DNA of 64,000 nt from Alistipes timonensis (GCA_023663385.1 JAMPHO010000001.1:226233-290232), one strand, 5' to 3'; shown: positions 8,583 through 18,255, counted from the stretch's first letter. Translations and numbers: made by a program. Notes: generated by a model from the sequence alone, not told the origin.

Positions 8583-9977
8583 ATGGGAAATAAGATTATC
8601 ATAGCCTTTATGGCGGCCGCGGCGATGCTCGCCGCGGGTTGCTCCGGCACCCGGAACCTCACCCGGGCCAAAGTTGACATGCCTGTGACGCTAGCGGCGG
8701 GGTACGCCGACTCGCTCTGCGTGGCCGACAAGGGATGGTGGCAGTTCTACACCGACACGGCCCTCTGCTCGCTTATAGACCGCGCGCTCACCAACAACCG
8801 CGACCTGCGCCGTGCCGCGGCGAGGGTCGAGGAGGCCCGCGAACTTCTCGGCGTGGCGAAGGCGCAGCTCCTGCCCGAGTTGGGCGCCATGGCGCAGCCT
8901 ACCCGCGAGACCGAGCACTACGGCGATGTCGCTGAGACCACCGTAAAGGATTATTTTGAACTGAAGGCCACCGTGGCTTGGGAATTCAACCTATGGGGCG
9001 CGGGAATCCAGAACCGCCGCCAGGCCGAGGCGCAGTGGCTCGCCACCGAGGAGGATAAGCGCGCCATGCAGATGTCGCTGGTAGCCAATGTGGCCTCGCT
9101 CTATTACCGCCTCCGGGCGCTGCATAGCGAGCTGGCGTTCGTGAAGCGCACGCTCATCACCCGCCAGGAAAACGTGCGGTATGCCAAACTCCGTTTCGAC
9201 TATGGCGCCGTCAGCGAGGTGGTCTACCGCCAGGCGCTGGTTGAGCATGCGACCACCGCGGCGCTCGTGCCTGGTATAGAGCATCGCATCACCGCGGCCA
9301 ACAATGCCCTCGGGGTGCTCCTCGGTGAGCTGCCCGGCACCACCTACGCCGCCGCCGACCTTAACCCCGACGACGCGCTGAGCGTTGAGGTTCCCGTGGG
9401 GCTCCCCTCCGAGCTGCTGGAGCGCCGTCCCGACCTCCGCGCTTCGGAGCAGCGGCTGAAGGCGGCGATGGCCGGGGTGGGTGTGGCTTATGCCAACCGT
9501 TTCCCCTCGCTCCGCATCTCGCTCCAGGGAGGACTTGAGGCCAAGGAACTCGCCGACTTTTTCAAATCGCCATATAGCTACACGCTCGGCTCCATCGCCG
9601 GTTCGATTTTCGATTTCGGCAAGCGGAAGCGGCGCTACAAGGCCGCGATCGCGGCCTACGACCAGGCCCGCTATACCTACGAGCAGAACGTGATCACGGC
9701 TTTCAGCGAGGTTTCCGACGCTGTGTCGGCCTATCAGCGCACCTGTGAGACCGTGGAACTGCGGGCCAACCTCCGCGACGCGGCGCGCCGCTACGCCGAC
9801 CTCGCCCTGGCCAACTACCGCGGCGGCAACCTGGCTTACATCGACGTGCTCGACGCCCAGCGCCGCTATTTCGACGCCCAGACCTCGCTCATCAACGCCG
9901 TGCGCGACCGCTACCTCGGTCTGATCAACCTCTACAAGGTGCTCGGCGGGGGATGGACCGGCGGCCCCGCGGCATAA
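8583..9977 (+). CDS. Outer-membrane efflux lipoprotein, TolC/OprM (NodT) family
   Basis: The 464-residue product has a lipobox ending at Cys20 (LAAGC), then the doubled OEP domain of the family. Recognisable pieces are the DKGWWQFYTD region (about 49-58), NNRDLRRAAARVEEARELLGVAKAQLLPEL-type first repeat, and the second repeat SELLERRPDLRASEQRLKAAMAGVGVAYANRFPSL (about 277-311). It forms the outer-membrane duct for the adaptor and pump encoded just upstream. It is the last gene of the efflux operon; the next gene has its own promoter box. Confidence 0.93.
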   Translation: MGNKIIIAFMAAAAMLAAGCSGTRNLTRAKVDMPVTLAAGYADSLCVADKGWWQFYTDTALCSLIDRALTNNRDLRRAAARVEEARELLGVAKAQLLPELGAMAQPTRETEHYGDVAETTVKDYFELKATVAWEFNLWGAGIQNRRQAEAQWLATEEDKRAMQMSLVANVASLYYRLRALHSELAFVKRTLITRQENVRYAKLRFDYGAVSEVVYRQALVEHATTAALVPGIEHRITAANNALGVLLGELPGTTYAAADLNPDDALSVEVPVGLPSELLERRPDLRASEQRLKAAMAGVGVAYANRFPSLRISLQGGLEAKELADFFKSPYSYTLGSIAGSIFDFGKRKRRYKAAIAAYDQARYTYEQNVITAFSEVSDAVSAYQRTCETVELRANLRDAARRYADLALANYRGGNLAYIDVLDAQRRYFDAQTSLINAVRDRYLGLINLYKVLGGGWTGGPAA

Positions 9978-9978
9978 C

Positions 9979-9993
9979 GCAGAATAATTCCGT
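9979..9993. promoter_or_regulatory. Imperfect copy of the 32744 palindrome
   Basis: GCAGAATAATTCCGT differs at 2 of 15 positions from the perfect palindrome GCGGAATAATTCCGC found on the minus strand at the CE12 start site (32744-32758). It begins 2 nt after the TolC-like stop codon and 52 nt before the -7 box of the esterase/PL4 operon. It could be an operator shared by two pectin operons or a chance match. Confidence 0.3.
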
Positions 9994-10044
9994 GCTGCCG
10001 GTTGGCTGGCGAGCAAATGAGTGTCCCGTCAAGGTTGTTAGCGT

Positions 10045-10052
10045 TATTTTTG
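10045..10052 (+). promoter_or_regulatory. -7 box TATTTTTG of the esterase/PL4 operon
   Basis: TATTTTTG matches TAnnTTTG and is 34 nt before the start codon at 10087. The leader also carries TAACCTTAA at 10074-10082, a motif that recurs just before several other CAZyme start codons in the window. Confidence 0.6.
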
Positions 10053-10086
10053 CTAAATTCGCGAAATAATCGTTAACCTTAAACCG

Positions 10087-11397
10087 ATGAGAAACTTATT
10101 TGTCAGCGCTCTGCTGGCGGCGTGCGCGCTTTTCCCTGTGCGGGCCCAGTTTACAGCTCCCAAGGAGGATTATCTCCAGCATATTGTGACGGTTGACCAT
10201 CCCGACCGCGTCTACAAAGTAGGCGAAAGTCCGAAAATCCGTATCGAGGCATATGGCGGCGGCATCCCCGTCGATGGCGTGAAGGTGGCATATTCCTGCG
10301 CCGACGAGATGTTCCTCCCCGCGCTTACCGATACGGTAGAGTTCCACAACGGGGTGGCCACCATCGACATGGGCTCCATGGACCGCCCCGGCTTCCGCGA
10401 ATGCGACCTCACCTTCAAAGTTGGCCGCGAAACGGTGAAAAACGTGGTGAAAGTGGCTTTCGACCCGCATAAAATCAAGACCTTCACCAAGATGCCCCGC
10501 GACTTCAAAAAGTTCTGGGACTCCGAGCTGAAAAAGGCCGAGGCCGTGCCCCTCGACCCTCAGATAACCTTGCTTGACTATCGCTCCGACGACAAGGTGA
10601 GCACCTACCTCGTTCGGCTGACGGTAGGGGAGGGTAATCGCTATTTCTACGGCTACCTCTCCAAGCCTAACGACGGGAAGAAGCACCCCGCCATGTTCTG
10701 CCCTCCCGGCGCCGGCCCATTCAAGCGCTGGCCCCGCGCGGAGTATGCCAAGAAGGGCTTCATTGTGTTCAGCACCGACATCCACGGCCTCTCCCCCGAG
10801 CTCTCCGACAAGTACTTCAAAGATATTCAGGACGATTACACGGGCTACTGGGGGCGCGGCATCACCTCGCGCGACAGCTGCTACTACCGCCAGGTTTACG
10901 CCGGATGCTCCCGCTGCATCGACTTCCTGGCCTCGCTCCCCGATTGGGATGGCGAGAACATCGTCTGCCTCGACGGCTCGCAAGGGGGCGCGCTCTCCAT
11001 TGTGAGCGCGGCGCTCAACCCGAAGGTAACGCTCGTGTGCCCCTCGTATCCCGCGCTGTGCGACCTCGAAGGGTTCGCCCACGACCGTGCGGGAGGGTGG
11101 CCCAAGTATTTCCGCAACGTTGAAGTGGCCGACTCCGACCGTCAGGCCGTGCTGGAGACCCTCCCGTACTATGATGTGGTCAACTTCGCCCGCACCATCA
11201 CCCAGCCCGGATTCTACCTCTTCGGCTACAACGACAATACCTGCTCGCCTACTTCCGTTAGCGCCATGCTCAACGAGGTCAAGGCTCCCAAGACGATCTA
11301 CACGACCTACACCAACTCGCATTACAACTTCAAGGAGAATCTCGACGCGGCCCTCGAATGGGTTCGCGCCAAGGTGTTCGGTCCTAAGGAAAAATAA
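10087..11397 (+). CDS. Secreted AXE1/CE7-like acetyl esterase
   Basis: The 436-residue protein has a signal peptide (about 1-21), an Ig-like N-terminal region (about 25-130) and an alpha/beta-hydrolase domain of the acetylxylan esterase/cephalosporin deacetylase (AXE1) type. The nucleophile elbow is DGSQGGA with Ser at about 298. A later Asp in GYNDNTCSPTS (about 383) and a His in NSHYNF (about 413) complete the triad. The family removes O-acetyl groups from sugars. Here the gene lies 20 nt upstream of a PL4 lyase, so deacetylation of rhamnogalacturonan or its side chains is the likely job, although the family name suggests xylan. Confidence 0.85.
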   Translation: MRNLFVSALLAACALFPVRAQFTAPKEDYLQHIVTVDHPDRVYKVGESPKIRIEAYGGGIPVDGVKVAYSCADEMFLPALTDTVEFHNGVATIDMGSMDRPGFRECDLTFKVGRETVKNVVKVAFDPHKIKTFTKMPRDFKKFWDSELKKAEAVPLDPQITLLDYRSDDKVSTYLVRLTVGEGNRYFYGYLSKPNDGKKHPAMFCPPGAGPFKRWPRAEYAKKGFIVFSTDIHGLSPELSDKYFKDIQDDYTGYWGRGITSRDSCYYRQVYAGCSRCIDFLASLPDWDGENIVCLDGSQGGALSIVSAALNPKVTLVCPSYPALCDLEGFAHDRAGGWPKYFRNVEVADSDRQAVLETLPYYDVVNFARTITQPGFYLFGYNDNTCSPTSVSAMLNEVKAPKTIYTTYTNSHYNFKENLDAALEWVRAKVFGPKEK

Positions 11398-11417
11398 CAC
11401 CAATCTATATTTCACGC

Positions 11418-13313
11418 ATGAAAAAACTTTTATTTTCCGCTTTGGCCGGAACGCTCGCCTTGGGCGCTTTCGCCCAGGAGGAGAGCACCCCGGTGACGGT
11501 GACGGTCAACGCTGACCGCTCGACCTCAATGAAGAACGGGATGATGTCGTTCACAATAGGGTCTAACGGCCGAGTATCGTTCCTAAAGCCGTTTAACCGC
11601 CGTGCGAGCATTCTCGGCACCAACGGCATTTACTTCGACTATACCGCTTCATCTAACGCCGCTCTCTCGCCCGACAAGGTAGAGCTTATCGCCGATACCG
11701 AGGATTACGCCGAAGTGCTGTATTCCAACACTCAGAGCGGTCTGAAGATTTCGCAGGGCTATATTCTGCGCCGCGACGATTCGACAATCTATACTTATGT
11801 GATTGTCCGCGGGTCTGAGAAGTCCTCGACAACCGGTGTCAAGGAAGCCCGTGTCTGCGTCCGCCTCGGTGACGGATTCATTAACGGCTATGTCGATGAG
11901 ACGATGAACGGCACTATACCGACCAACTCCGAGATGGCTACCGCCGAAAAGGAGGAGAACACCATCCAGGACGCTACCTACCGTATGGCCGACGGCTCGA
12001 TTTACACCAAATACAACTGGGCCCAGTATATCGACCGCGACCTCTTCCATGGCCTTATGGACAAATCAGTCGGCGTGTGGAATATACCCGTATCCTACGA
12101 ATGGCTCAATGGTGGCCCGATGCGCCAGGAGCTTACCGTGCACGCCACGAGCAAGTCGCCAATCACCATTCAGATGCTCCAGGGCGAGCATTTCGGCGGC
12201 GCGGCCCAAATTTTCCAGGACGGCGAGGAACACCTCTACGGCCCCTTCATGATCTACGTCAACACCGGCACACAGGAGGAGATGATCGCCGATGCCCGCG
12301 CCCGCGCTCTCCAGGCCCGCGCCGAGTGGCCCTTCAAATGGTTCAAGAACGACCTCTATCCGACCGAGCGCCCGACCGTCAAAGGCCGTCTTGTGCTCCC
12401 CGCGGGACTCTCGCCCGAGGGTATGAAGATGGTACTCGCCGACAGCGAGGACACCGAGCTTATCCGCAAGAAGCACCAGTATATGTTCTGGGCCAACGCC
12501 GATGCCGAGGGTAACTTTGAAATCCCCGCGGTGCGTCCGGGCAACTATTCCCTTTACGCTTTCGCCACCAAAGGCTCCATCACCGACGAGATGAAGTACG
12601 ACGGAGTGACGGTAGGGGAGGGGAGCGTCACCGACCTCGGCGACATCAACTGGACCCCCGACAACCGCCTTACCCTCCTTTGGCAGATCGGCGAGGCCGA
12701 CCGCCTCTCCGACGGTTTCCGTTTCTCCGACCAGCCCCGCGCTTACGGCGACTGGGAGAAGGTTCCAGCCACTAATAACTACTACATCGGGCAGAGCACT
12801 CCCGAAAAAAACTGGTATTATGCTCAGACCCGCAACGGTTCCTGGAACATCTATTTCGACCTTGAAGAGGGCTTCGCCGACGACGTGGTGCTTACCGCTT
12901 CCGTGGCCGGTGCATCCAACTCCCCGAAGGTCGGCGTATCGGTCAACGGCAAGAGCCAGGCCAACTGGTCGTTCTACAACGACGCCGCCATCTACCGCTC
13001 CGGCAAGCTCGGTGGTCGCCACTGCGTGAAGCAGGTGGTTGTGCCCGCCTCGGTGCTCAAACCCGGCGAGCAGAACAAAATCGCCCTCACCATGTCGGGC
13101 ATCAAGAGCAACGGCGGCGTTATGTGGGACTGCATCAAGCTCGAAACCGACGCCCTTACCGCCATCTCCGATGTGACCATCGACGCCTCCTCCGCCGCTG
13201 ACGGCCCCGCCGAGCTCTTCAACCTCCAGGGCATCAAGATCGACCCCTCCACCGCCGCCCCCGGCGTCTACATCGAGCGCCGCGGCACCACCACCCGCAA
13301 AGTCACCCTCTGA
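11418..13313 (+). CDS. Rhamnogalacturonan lyase, PL4 family
   Basis: The 631-residue secreted protein (signal peptide about 1-19) has the three-part layout of rhamnogalacturonan lyases. A beta-sandwich catalytic domain (about 20-300) contains NGGPMRQELTVH (about 231) and GEHFGGA (about 256). An FnIII/carboxypeptidase-regulatory-like domain (about 313-415) contains GNFEIPAVRPGNYSLYAFA. A carbohydrate-binding-like domain (about 418-575) starts with LTLLWQIGEADR. The enzyme cleaves the Rha-GalA backbone of RG-I by beta-elimination, producing the unsaturated ends that GH105 enzymes remove. The last 45 residues (FNLQGIKI, APGVYIERRG) look like the C-terminal tail common on secreted Bacteroidales proteins. 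It is cotranscribed with the upstream esterase. Confidence 0.85.
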   Translation: MKKLLFSALAGTLALGAFAQEESTPVTVTVNADRSTSMKNGMMSFTIGSNGRVSFLKPFNRRASILGTNGIYFDYTASSNAALSPDKVELIADTEDYAEVLYSNTQSGLKISQGYILRRDDSTIYTYVIVRGSEKSSTTGVKEARVCVRLGDGFINGYVDETMNGTIPTNSEMATAEKEENTIQDATYRMADGSIYTKYNWAQYIDRDLFHGLMDKSVGVWNIPVSYEWLNGGPMRQELTVHATSKSPITIQMLQGEHFGGAAQIFQDGEEHLYGPFMIYVNTGTQEEMIADARARALQARAEWPFKWFKNDLYPTERPTVKGRLVLPAGLSPEGMKMVLADSEDTELIRKKHQYMFWANADAEGNFEIPAVRPGNYSLYAFATKGSITDEMKYDGVTVGEGSVTDLGDINWTPDNRLTLLWQIGEADRLSDGFRFSDQPRAYGDWEKVPATNNYYIGQSTPEKNWYYAQTRNGSWNIYFDLEEGFADDVVLTASVAGASNSPKVGVSVNGKSQANWSFYNDAAIYRSGKLGGRHCVKQVVVPASVLKPGEQNKIALTMSGIKSNGGVMWDCIKLETDALTAISDVTIDASSAADGPAELFNLQGIKIDPSTAAPGVYIERRGTTTRKVTL

Positions 13314-13460
13314 TCTCTCTCCCCGCCTCCGGCTGCCTCCCCCTCTGTTGCCTCCCCCATTCGGCAGCCTTCCCGCCCTCTGGTGCGCGAGGCGGAAGCC
13401 GAGCGAAGGCATCCCTTTCTGAATAAAACTCCCAAGGTCTCCTACCTTGCACATTGGAAG

Positions 13461-13503
13461 CCCCATCATAAGCCGCGTTTAGCGGCGGTTGATGGGGTTT
13501 TCT
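13461..13503 (+). terminator. Terminator of the esterase/PL4 operon
   Basis: CCCCATCA (13461-13468) pairs with TGATGGGG (13490-13497), with inner CCGC/GCGG pairing, followed by TTTTCT. Confidence 0.8.
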
Positions 13504-13563
13504 GTGTGGGTAAACAAAGCAAGGTGATCTTGCACAGCGGTAGGCGCGAAAAGCGCGGGGGTA

Positions 13564-13598
13564 GAAAACGAAGAAGCCGCGCTGGTGAGCGCGGCTTC
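13564..13598 (-). terminator. Terminator of the PL1 gene
   Basis: GAAGCCGCGCT (13573-13583) and AGCGCGGCTTC (13588-13598) form a perfect 11-bp stem with a 4-nt loop. On the minus strand it is followed by TTCGTTTTC, 25 nt after the PL1 stop codon. Confidence 0.75.
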
Positions 13599-13622
13599 TC
13601 GCAATGTGGTGTGGGGGAGTTT

Positions 13623-16600
13623 TTACAGGATTACCTTGGCTACGCCGTTGGCGCTCTTCACGAGGTAGAGGCCGGCGGGGAGCCCGGCGCTTTCAAGCGA
13701 TTCGAACACGCCCAGCGAGATGCCGGAGAGGTTGAACACTTCAAAGGGGCCGTTGGCCTCGACGGTCACATTCTCAACGCCGCTGTCGCCGTAGCTGCCC
13801 TGAGCGTCGGATATGATGAAGCCGTTGAGCTTCACGGAGCCGGAGATGCTCGAAGGGGTGATCTTGATGAAGTGCGATTCGGGGTTAAGCGCGATCTCGC
13901 CCTGGAAAGGCATATCCTCGGCGTGGAGCACGCGGATGGTGCGCCAGCCCGGAGCGACGTCGCAGTTGCGCGACTCCTGGAGCTTGAGGGTGAAGGTGCC
14001 CTCACCCTCGATGTCGAGGTACATATTCTTGGCAACGGGGCCGTAGTAAGCCATCACCTTGTCGGAGCTCTTGGTCATGGTAACGTGCTCGGCTTCCACT
14101 CCGCCCGATACCTGTACCCAGTGGGGGTAGTCGGCCTGTTTCTCCTGCACGAGGCCACCCTCGGTCTCGAAGGGAGCCACTGCGTCGAACGGTTCGAAGT
14201 TGGCGGGGAGGGTCTTGATGGGCTTGCCGAAGTGGGTTTCACCCTCGGCCTTGAGAGCGCCGAAGTCGGCGGTCTTCATGCGCACGGTGCCGGTGAACTG
14301 CTTGTTGCCGGCCACGTTGGTCACGGAGCCTTCGGGGAAGGTCACGGTGTACTCGCTGTCGGCGTCGAGGGCCTCGTAGTCGATGTTCACCTTGGTGCCG
14401 TTGGCGGCGATGGTGAACTTCTCATACTGGTGATCGCCGGTGATGGTGGCGTTGCCGTTGTAGATAACGTCCTGGTTGAAGGCGAGGCTGAGCGAGCCGT
14501 CGGCGTAGCTCATGCCGTCGTTCACGAGGTTGTCGGAGGTCAGTTCGAGGGGTTCCTCGCCGGTGGGGAAGATGTAGCGCTCAACAAGGAAGTCGTTGAC
14601 GTTCACCTGCTTTTTGCCGTTGGAGTCGAAGCGGAACTTCACGGGGCCGGAGGAGAGGTATTTGGTGGTGAGCTTGAACATCTTCTTGCCCGACATCTTA
14701 ACGCTCTCAGTGGCAACGATTTCGCCGTTCACTATAGTGTGAACCTTCACGGTACAGCTCGAAGAGCCGCTGCCATTGCCGATAAAGAGGGTGGCGGTGG
14801 CGGGGCCGCTTACCTCGGGGCTCTCGACATAACCACCTTCAGCCGCTGTTACAAACTGGATTGCGCGGTTGGAAGCGCCCTTGTCCGATTCGCTGGCAGC
14901 TTCGAGGTTGTTGGCGTCCTTGAGGGCGGCTACACGCATCGAAGCTTCGCCGGAACCAATGATCATGCCATCGAAATTCTCAGCCTTGTTGGCACCATTG
15001 ATAACGTTGGTGTTGGCGGTGATGTTGCCGAATTTCTCAGCGAACGAGGCGGGCTGGGTGGCGAAGTCGGAGTAGAAGAGCACGCCCCCCTCGGTGGTCG
15101 AGAAGTACCACACGTCCCCCTCGGTGGTGCCGAGAGTGTTGGTGGCGTCGACGCGCCAGTAGTAGGTCTTGTTGGCCTCCACGGCGGGGGAGTACTCGGT
15201 TTTGGTGAGGTTTTCAGCAACCTTAACCATCGCGTCGGCGGCCTCGCCGATGTTGAAGGTGTAGGTCACAGCGCCGCCGTAGTTCTTGGTGGCGTTCTCC
15301 CAGGTGAGGGTGAGGCCGGAGGCCACGCCTACCTTCGAACCGTCGGCAACCGAGGGGTTGGTCGACTTCTTGGGGAGCGAGGGGTCGCCGGTGGTCTCGG
15401 CGGTCACCTCGTTGGAGTAGTCCGACTTGAGGGTGGCGTTCGAGGCGAACACGCGGAAGGTGTAGTTGGTCTCGGGGGTGAGCCCGGTGGCGGTAGCGGT
15501 GGTGGCGCCGGCCTCGGCGGTGGCTACGGGGGCGAACTCGCCGCCGTCGGCCTTAGCCTCGATGGTGAAGCCGTCGGCGGTGTTGCCGTTGATGTCCCAG
15601 GTGAGGGTGGCCGTGGTCTTGTCGATGGCGGTAACCTTCAGGGTCAGGGGCTTCTTGATGTAGGGGTAAGCGCCGGTGAGGGTGAACGAGTAGTTCTCGA
15701 TGTTCATATAGCCGTTGGCGGCGATAGTGGTGGCATCGGAAGCGTCGTTGGGGTTGAGGCCGTTGGCGGTCTCGTATTCGTCGGGCATGCCGTCGCCGTC
15801 GGTGTCGAGGGGCTTCGCGCCGCCCGAGAGGTTTGCAACACCCTTGTGGGAGAGCTCAGTCTCGCTGGATATGCCGCCGAGCGTGCCCTTGGTGCCGTAG
15901 GACTTCAGCAGGTCGATCACATACTCGTCGATGTTGTCGCGAACGGGGAGCGACGCGCCTACGTTCTGCTCGATCCAGTGGAGGGCTTCCTCGGCGCTGG
16001 TCATACCGGCGATTACTGGTATCTGCTGCGGAATCGGGCGGTCTTGTTCCGAGGAAATCTCATCCATGATGGGTATCCCCTTGCCGTCCTTGTAGTTGGA
16101 GTCGGTCTGCTTGTGTACAACTTCCTTGATTACGGTGTTGTTCAGGGCTTCGAGCGAAGCGACGGGGGTGCTGGCCCAGTCTTCGGTCACCGTCTCGCCA
16201 TTGCGCACAACCTTCTTGTTGCGCAGCCAGCCGCGGCTCTCGTCCTCGGTCATAAGGCGGCCGTTGATTACTCCGTCCTTGTTGTCGTCGTAGTAGTTGC
16301 CCGCGCCGTAGAAGTGGAACGCCTGGGAGCCGCGGATGAAGGGGAATACTGCATTGTTCCAGCGGCCGCGCATGAAGTAGTTGTTCTCGATGTGGGCCCA
16401 CGAAGCGCCTTCGGTTTCGCCCATGATGTAGCAACCACCGTCACCCCAGTTGGCAACCACGTTGTTGACGTACTGGTTCAGACCTTTCACCTTGGGGTTG
16501 CGGGTCTTGTTCTCGATGTAGAGGTTGCGGTAGAGGGTCACGCCGCCGTCGGTCTGTATCAGGCCGCCGCAAGAGTGCGACTGGAGGCCCTGGCCGATGA

Positions 16601-17150
16601 TGGAGTTCTGGATGGTGATGTTGCCGGGCTGGGTGCCTTTCTTGTCCCAATTTACGGAGAAGTTCTCGTCAAGGCCCCACATTACGGAGCAATGGTCGAA
16701 AATCATATCTGTGCCGTTGGCTATGCCGCAGGCATCGGCGCCGGAGGTACCACCCTTACCCATGCGGAAACGCATATGACGCACGATAAGGTTCGTGGCA
16801 CCGGAGAAGGAGATGCGGTCGCCGTAGACGTTCACGCCCTCGCCCGGGGCGGTCTGCCCGAGGATGGTGTTGTTACCCTTTACGATAAGGGCGGACTTCA
16901 GGTTGATAGTGCCGGCCACGTCGAATACAATTACTCGACCGGAGCCGCTCACGGCGTCGCGGAACGAGCCTTTGCCGGAGTCATCGAGGTTGGTAACGTG
17001 GTACACTTCCACGATACCCGCGCCGCGCGCTCCCTTGGCGAAGCGGCCGAAGCCCTCAGCGCCGGGAAACGCGAGCTGCTGCGCCGAGGCACCAAACGAG
17101 GCACCTAAGACGGCGGTCGCGAGCACGGCGCCTTTCAGAAATTTCTTCAT
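13623..17150 (-). CDS. Giant modular secreted pectate lyase, PL1 family
   Basis: The 1175-residue protein has a signal peptide (1-23) and a right-handed beta-helix pectate-lyase domain (about 25-330). Motifs are AFPGAEGFG, VTNLDDSGKGSFRDAV, VRHMRFRMG and DMIFDHCSVMWG. A calcium-binding type-3 repeat DTDGDGMPDEYE follows at about 447, then two fibronectin-III-like domains (about 500-690), a beta-rich module (about 690-870) also found in the neighbouring 17347 gene, a Big-like domain (about 870-970) and a C-terminal beta domain ending in a secretion-type tail (AGLYLVKSANGVAKVIL). The catalytic part cleaves polygalacturonate by beta-elimination; the rest probably binds polysaccharide or displays the enzyme. 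It is several times longer than a simple PL1 enzyme (about 350-400). Confidence 0.88.
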   Translation of the reverse strand: MKKFLKGAVLATAVLGASFGASAQQLAFPGAEGFGRFAKGARGAGIVEVYHVTNLDDSGKGSFRDAVSGSGRVIVFDVAGTINLKSALIVKGNNTILGQTAPGEGVNVYGDRISFSGATNLIVRHMRFRMGKGGTSGADACGIANGTDMIFDHCSVMWGLDENFSVNWDKKGTQPGNITIQNSIIGQGLQSHSCGGLIQTDGGVTLYRNLYIENKTRNPKVKGLNQYVNNVVANWGDGGCYIMGETEGASWAHIENNYFMRGRWNNAVFPFIRGSQAFHFYGAGNYYDDNKDGVINGRLMTEDESRGWLRNKKVVRNGETVTEDWASTPVASLEALNNTVIKEVVHKQTDSNYKDGKGIPIMDEISSEQDRPIPQQIPVIAGMTSAEEALHWIEQNVGASLPVRDNIDEYVIDLLKSYGTKGTLGGISSETELSHKGVANLSGGAKPLDTDGDGMPDEYETANGLNPNDASDATTIAANGYMNIENYSFTLTGAYPYIKKPLTLKVTAIDKTTATLTWDINGNTADGFTIEAKADGGEFAPVATAEAGATTATATGLTPETNYTFRVFASNATLKSDYSNEVTAETTGDPSLPKKSTNPSVADGSKVGVASGLTLTWENATKNYGGAVTYTFNIGEAADAMVKVAENLTKTEYSPAVEANKTYYWRVDATNTLGTTEGDVWYFSTTEGGVLFYSDFATQPASFAEKFGNITANTNVINGANKAENFDGMIIGSGEASMRVAALKDANNLEAASESDKGASNRAIQFVTAAEGGYVESPEVSGPATATLFIGNGSGSSSCTVKVHTIVNGEIVATESVKMSGKKMFKLTTKYLSSGPVKFRFDSNGKKQVNVNDFLVERYIFPTGEEPLELTSDNLVNDGMSYADGSLSLAFNQDVIYNGNATITGDHQYEKFTIAANGTKVNIDYEALDADSEYTVTFPEGSVTNVAGNKQFTGTVRMKTADFGALKAEGETHFGKPIKTLPANFEPFDAVAPFETEGGLVQEKQADYPHWVQVSGGVEAEHVTMTKSSDKVMAYYGPVAKNMYLDIEGEGTFTLKLQESRNCDVAPGWRTIRVLHAEDMPFQGEIALNPESHFIKITPSSISGSVKLNGFIISDAQGSYGDSGVENVTVEANGPFEVFNLSGISLGVFESLESAGLPAGLYLVKSANGVAKVIL

Positions 17151-17346
17151 AGGTAAAATAGTTTTTAGGTTAAAGAAGAGAGTGTGGGGTAGTTGATTGG
17201 CTCAGTTTTAACGGACTCCACCGCCGTACCTTCCGATAGGGGAGGGCGCGGCGGTGGAGATAAGGTATTTTCAGCTTTTAACAGAATTCATTCTCTGTGG
17301 TCAGTACTGAGATTGTTTCCGTCGAAAGCGGAAAACGGGGGGATTC

Positions 17347-18255
17347 TTACTTCTGGATGTACTTTTTGCCACCCTTGATCACGAGACCCTTGTAGTTCTC
17401 GTCAACCTGAACACCGAGAGTGTTGTAGATGGGAGCGTTTTCAGCGGCAGCGTCAACTGCAACGTTTTCAACACCTGCGCCGGTGCCGGTTTTGATAACG
17501 ATGTGGTAGATGTGCAGCTCGGCGCCGTCGCAACCAAAGCGAACGATAGGAGCGTCAGTCTTGTCGTAATTGTAGGTGACTTTGTACATACGCTTTGCCA
17601 CGAAGTCTTCTTTCGAGAGAACGGTGGCATCCTGCTCTACACCGTCGACAACGGGAACAACTTTGCACTTGAGTTCGGGGCCATAAGTGCCACCACCGTT
17701 ACCGATGTAGATGTCGGCGGTGAAGGGACCCTGGACCGCGGGAACCTGGAAGTAGGTATCTTCGCGGCAGCCGCGGTTACCTTGGCTCATACGGTTGAAC
17801 GCGATAGCGTTGCGGGTGCCGATATAGTCCTCTTCGGTAGCGGCTTGGTAGTCCTTTTCGCCCCAGATGCCGTCGTAGTTACCCCAACCGGACATGATGA
17901 GGGTGCGGGCAGCGCCTTTTTCACCCCAGTAGATGAAGGTGTGGGACAGGTCAGCCTTGTCGCGGGCAACCATTTCGCCTGTTTCCATGTCGAACATGAT
18001 GGAAGTGTCAACAGAGTTGTCGGCATTCACGATCTGGGGACCCCCTTCGATGAACTTGGGACCGGCGAGGCCATTCTTGTCGATGATGTCGATATTGCCG
18101 GAAAGGCCGAAACCGAAGTCAGGGGCTTCAGCGGGGAGATAGACATCGATAGGGAACTGAGGTGCTACCTGGTTGAAATCGTAAACGATTTCCTCGGCGT
18201 TCACGCTCATGGCAGCGCAGAGAGCGGCTGCTGAGAAAAGTAAAGTTTTCTTCAT
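17347..18255 (-). CDS. Secreted protein of unknown function in the pectin PUL
   Basis: The 302-residue protein has a clear signal peptide (1-20, cleaved after NA). No enzyme family is recognisable. Residues about 160-262 (VPAVQGPFTADIYIGNGG, AKRMYKVTYNY, VRFGCDGAELHIYHIVI) closely follow the pattern of a module in the adjacent PL1 lyase (about residues 770-865), so a beta-sandwich, possibly carbohydrate-binding, is likely. The C-terminus (VENVAVDAAAENAPIYNTLGVQV..GLVIKGGKKYIQK) is a typical Bacteroidales secreted-protein tail. The position directly after susD is where surface glycan-binding proteins usually sit in PULs. There is no lipobox, unlike classical SGBPs. TAACCTTAA lies 14 nt before the start codon. 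Confidence 0.7.
   Translation of the reverse strand: MKKTLLFSAAALCAAMSVNAEEIVYDFNQVAPQFPIDVYLPAEAPDFGFGLSGNIDIIDKNGLAGPKFIEGGPQIVNADNSVDTSIMFDMETGEMVARDKADLSHTFIYWGEKGAARTLIMSGWGNYDGIWGEKDYQAATEEDYIGTRNAIAFNRMSQGNRGCREDTYFQVPAVQGPFTADIYIGNGGGTYGPELKCKVVPVVDGVEQDATVLSKEDFVAKRMYKVTYNYDKTDAPIVRFGCDGAELHIYHIVIKTGTGAGVENVAVDAAAENAPIYNTLGVQVDENYKGLVIKGGKKYIQK

Larger units (their letters stand above)
13314..13622. other. Convergent intergenic region with two back-to-back terminators
   Basis: The 309-bp gap separates the convergent PL4 and PL1 genes. Its first 70 nt are a pyrimidine-rich run of degenerate GCCTCC units. After that come the terminator for PL4 (13461-13503) and the terminator for PL1 (13564-13598). 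No coding frame here looks convincing. Confidence 0.6.

Noticed and set aside
13383..17108. 1241-codon open frame antisense to the PL1 gene
   Set aside because: It mirrors the true gene's codons in a GC-rich background, has Gly/Val/His-rich sequence without any domain, and crosses two terminators.
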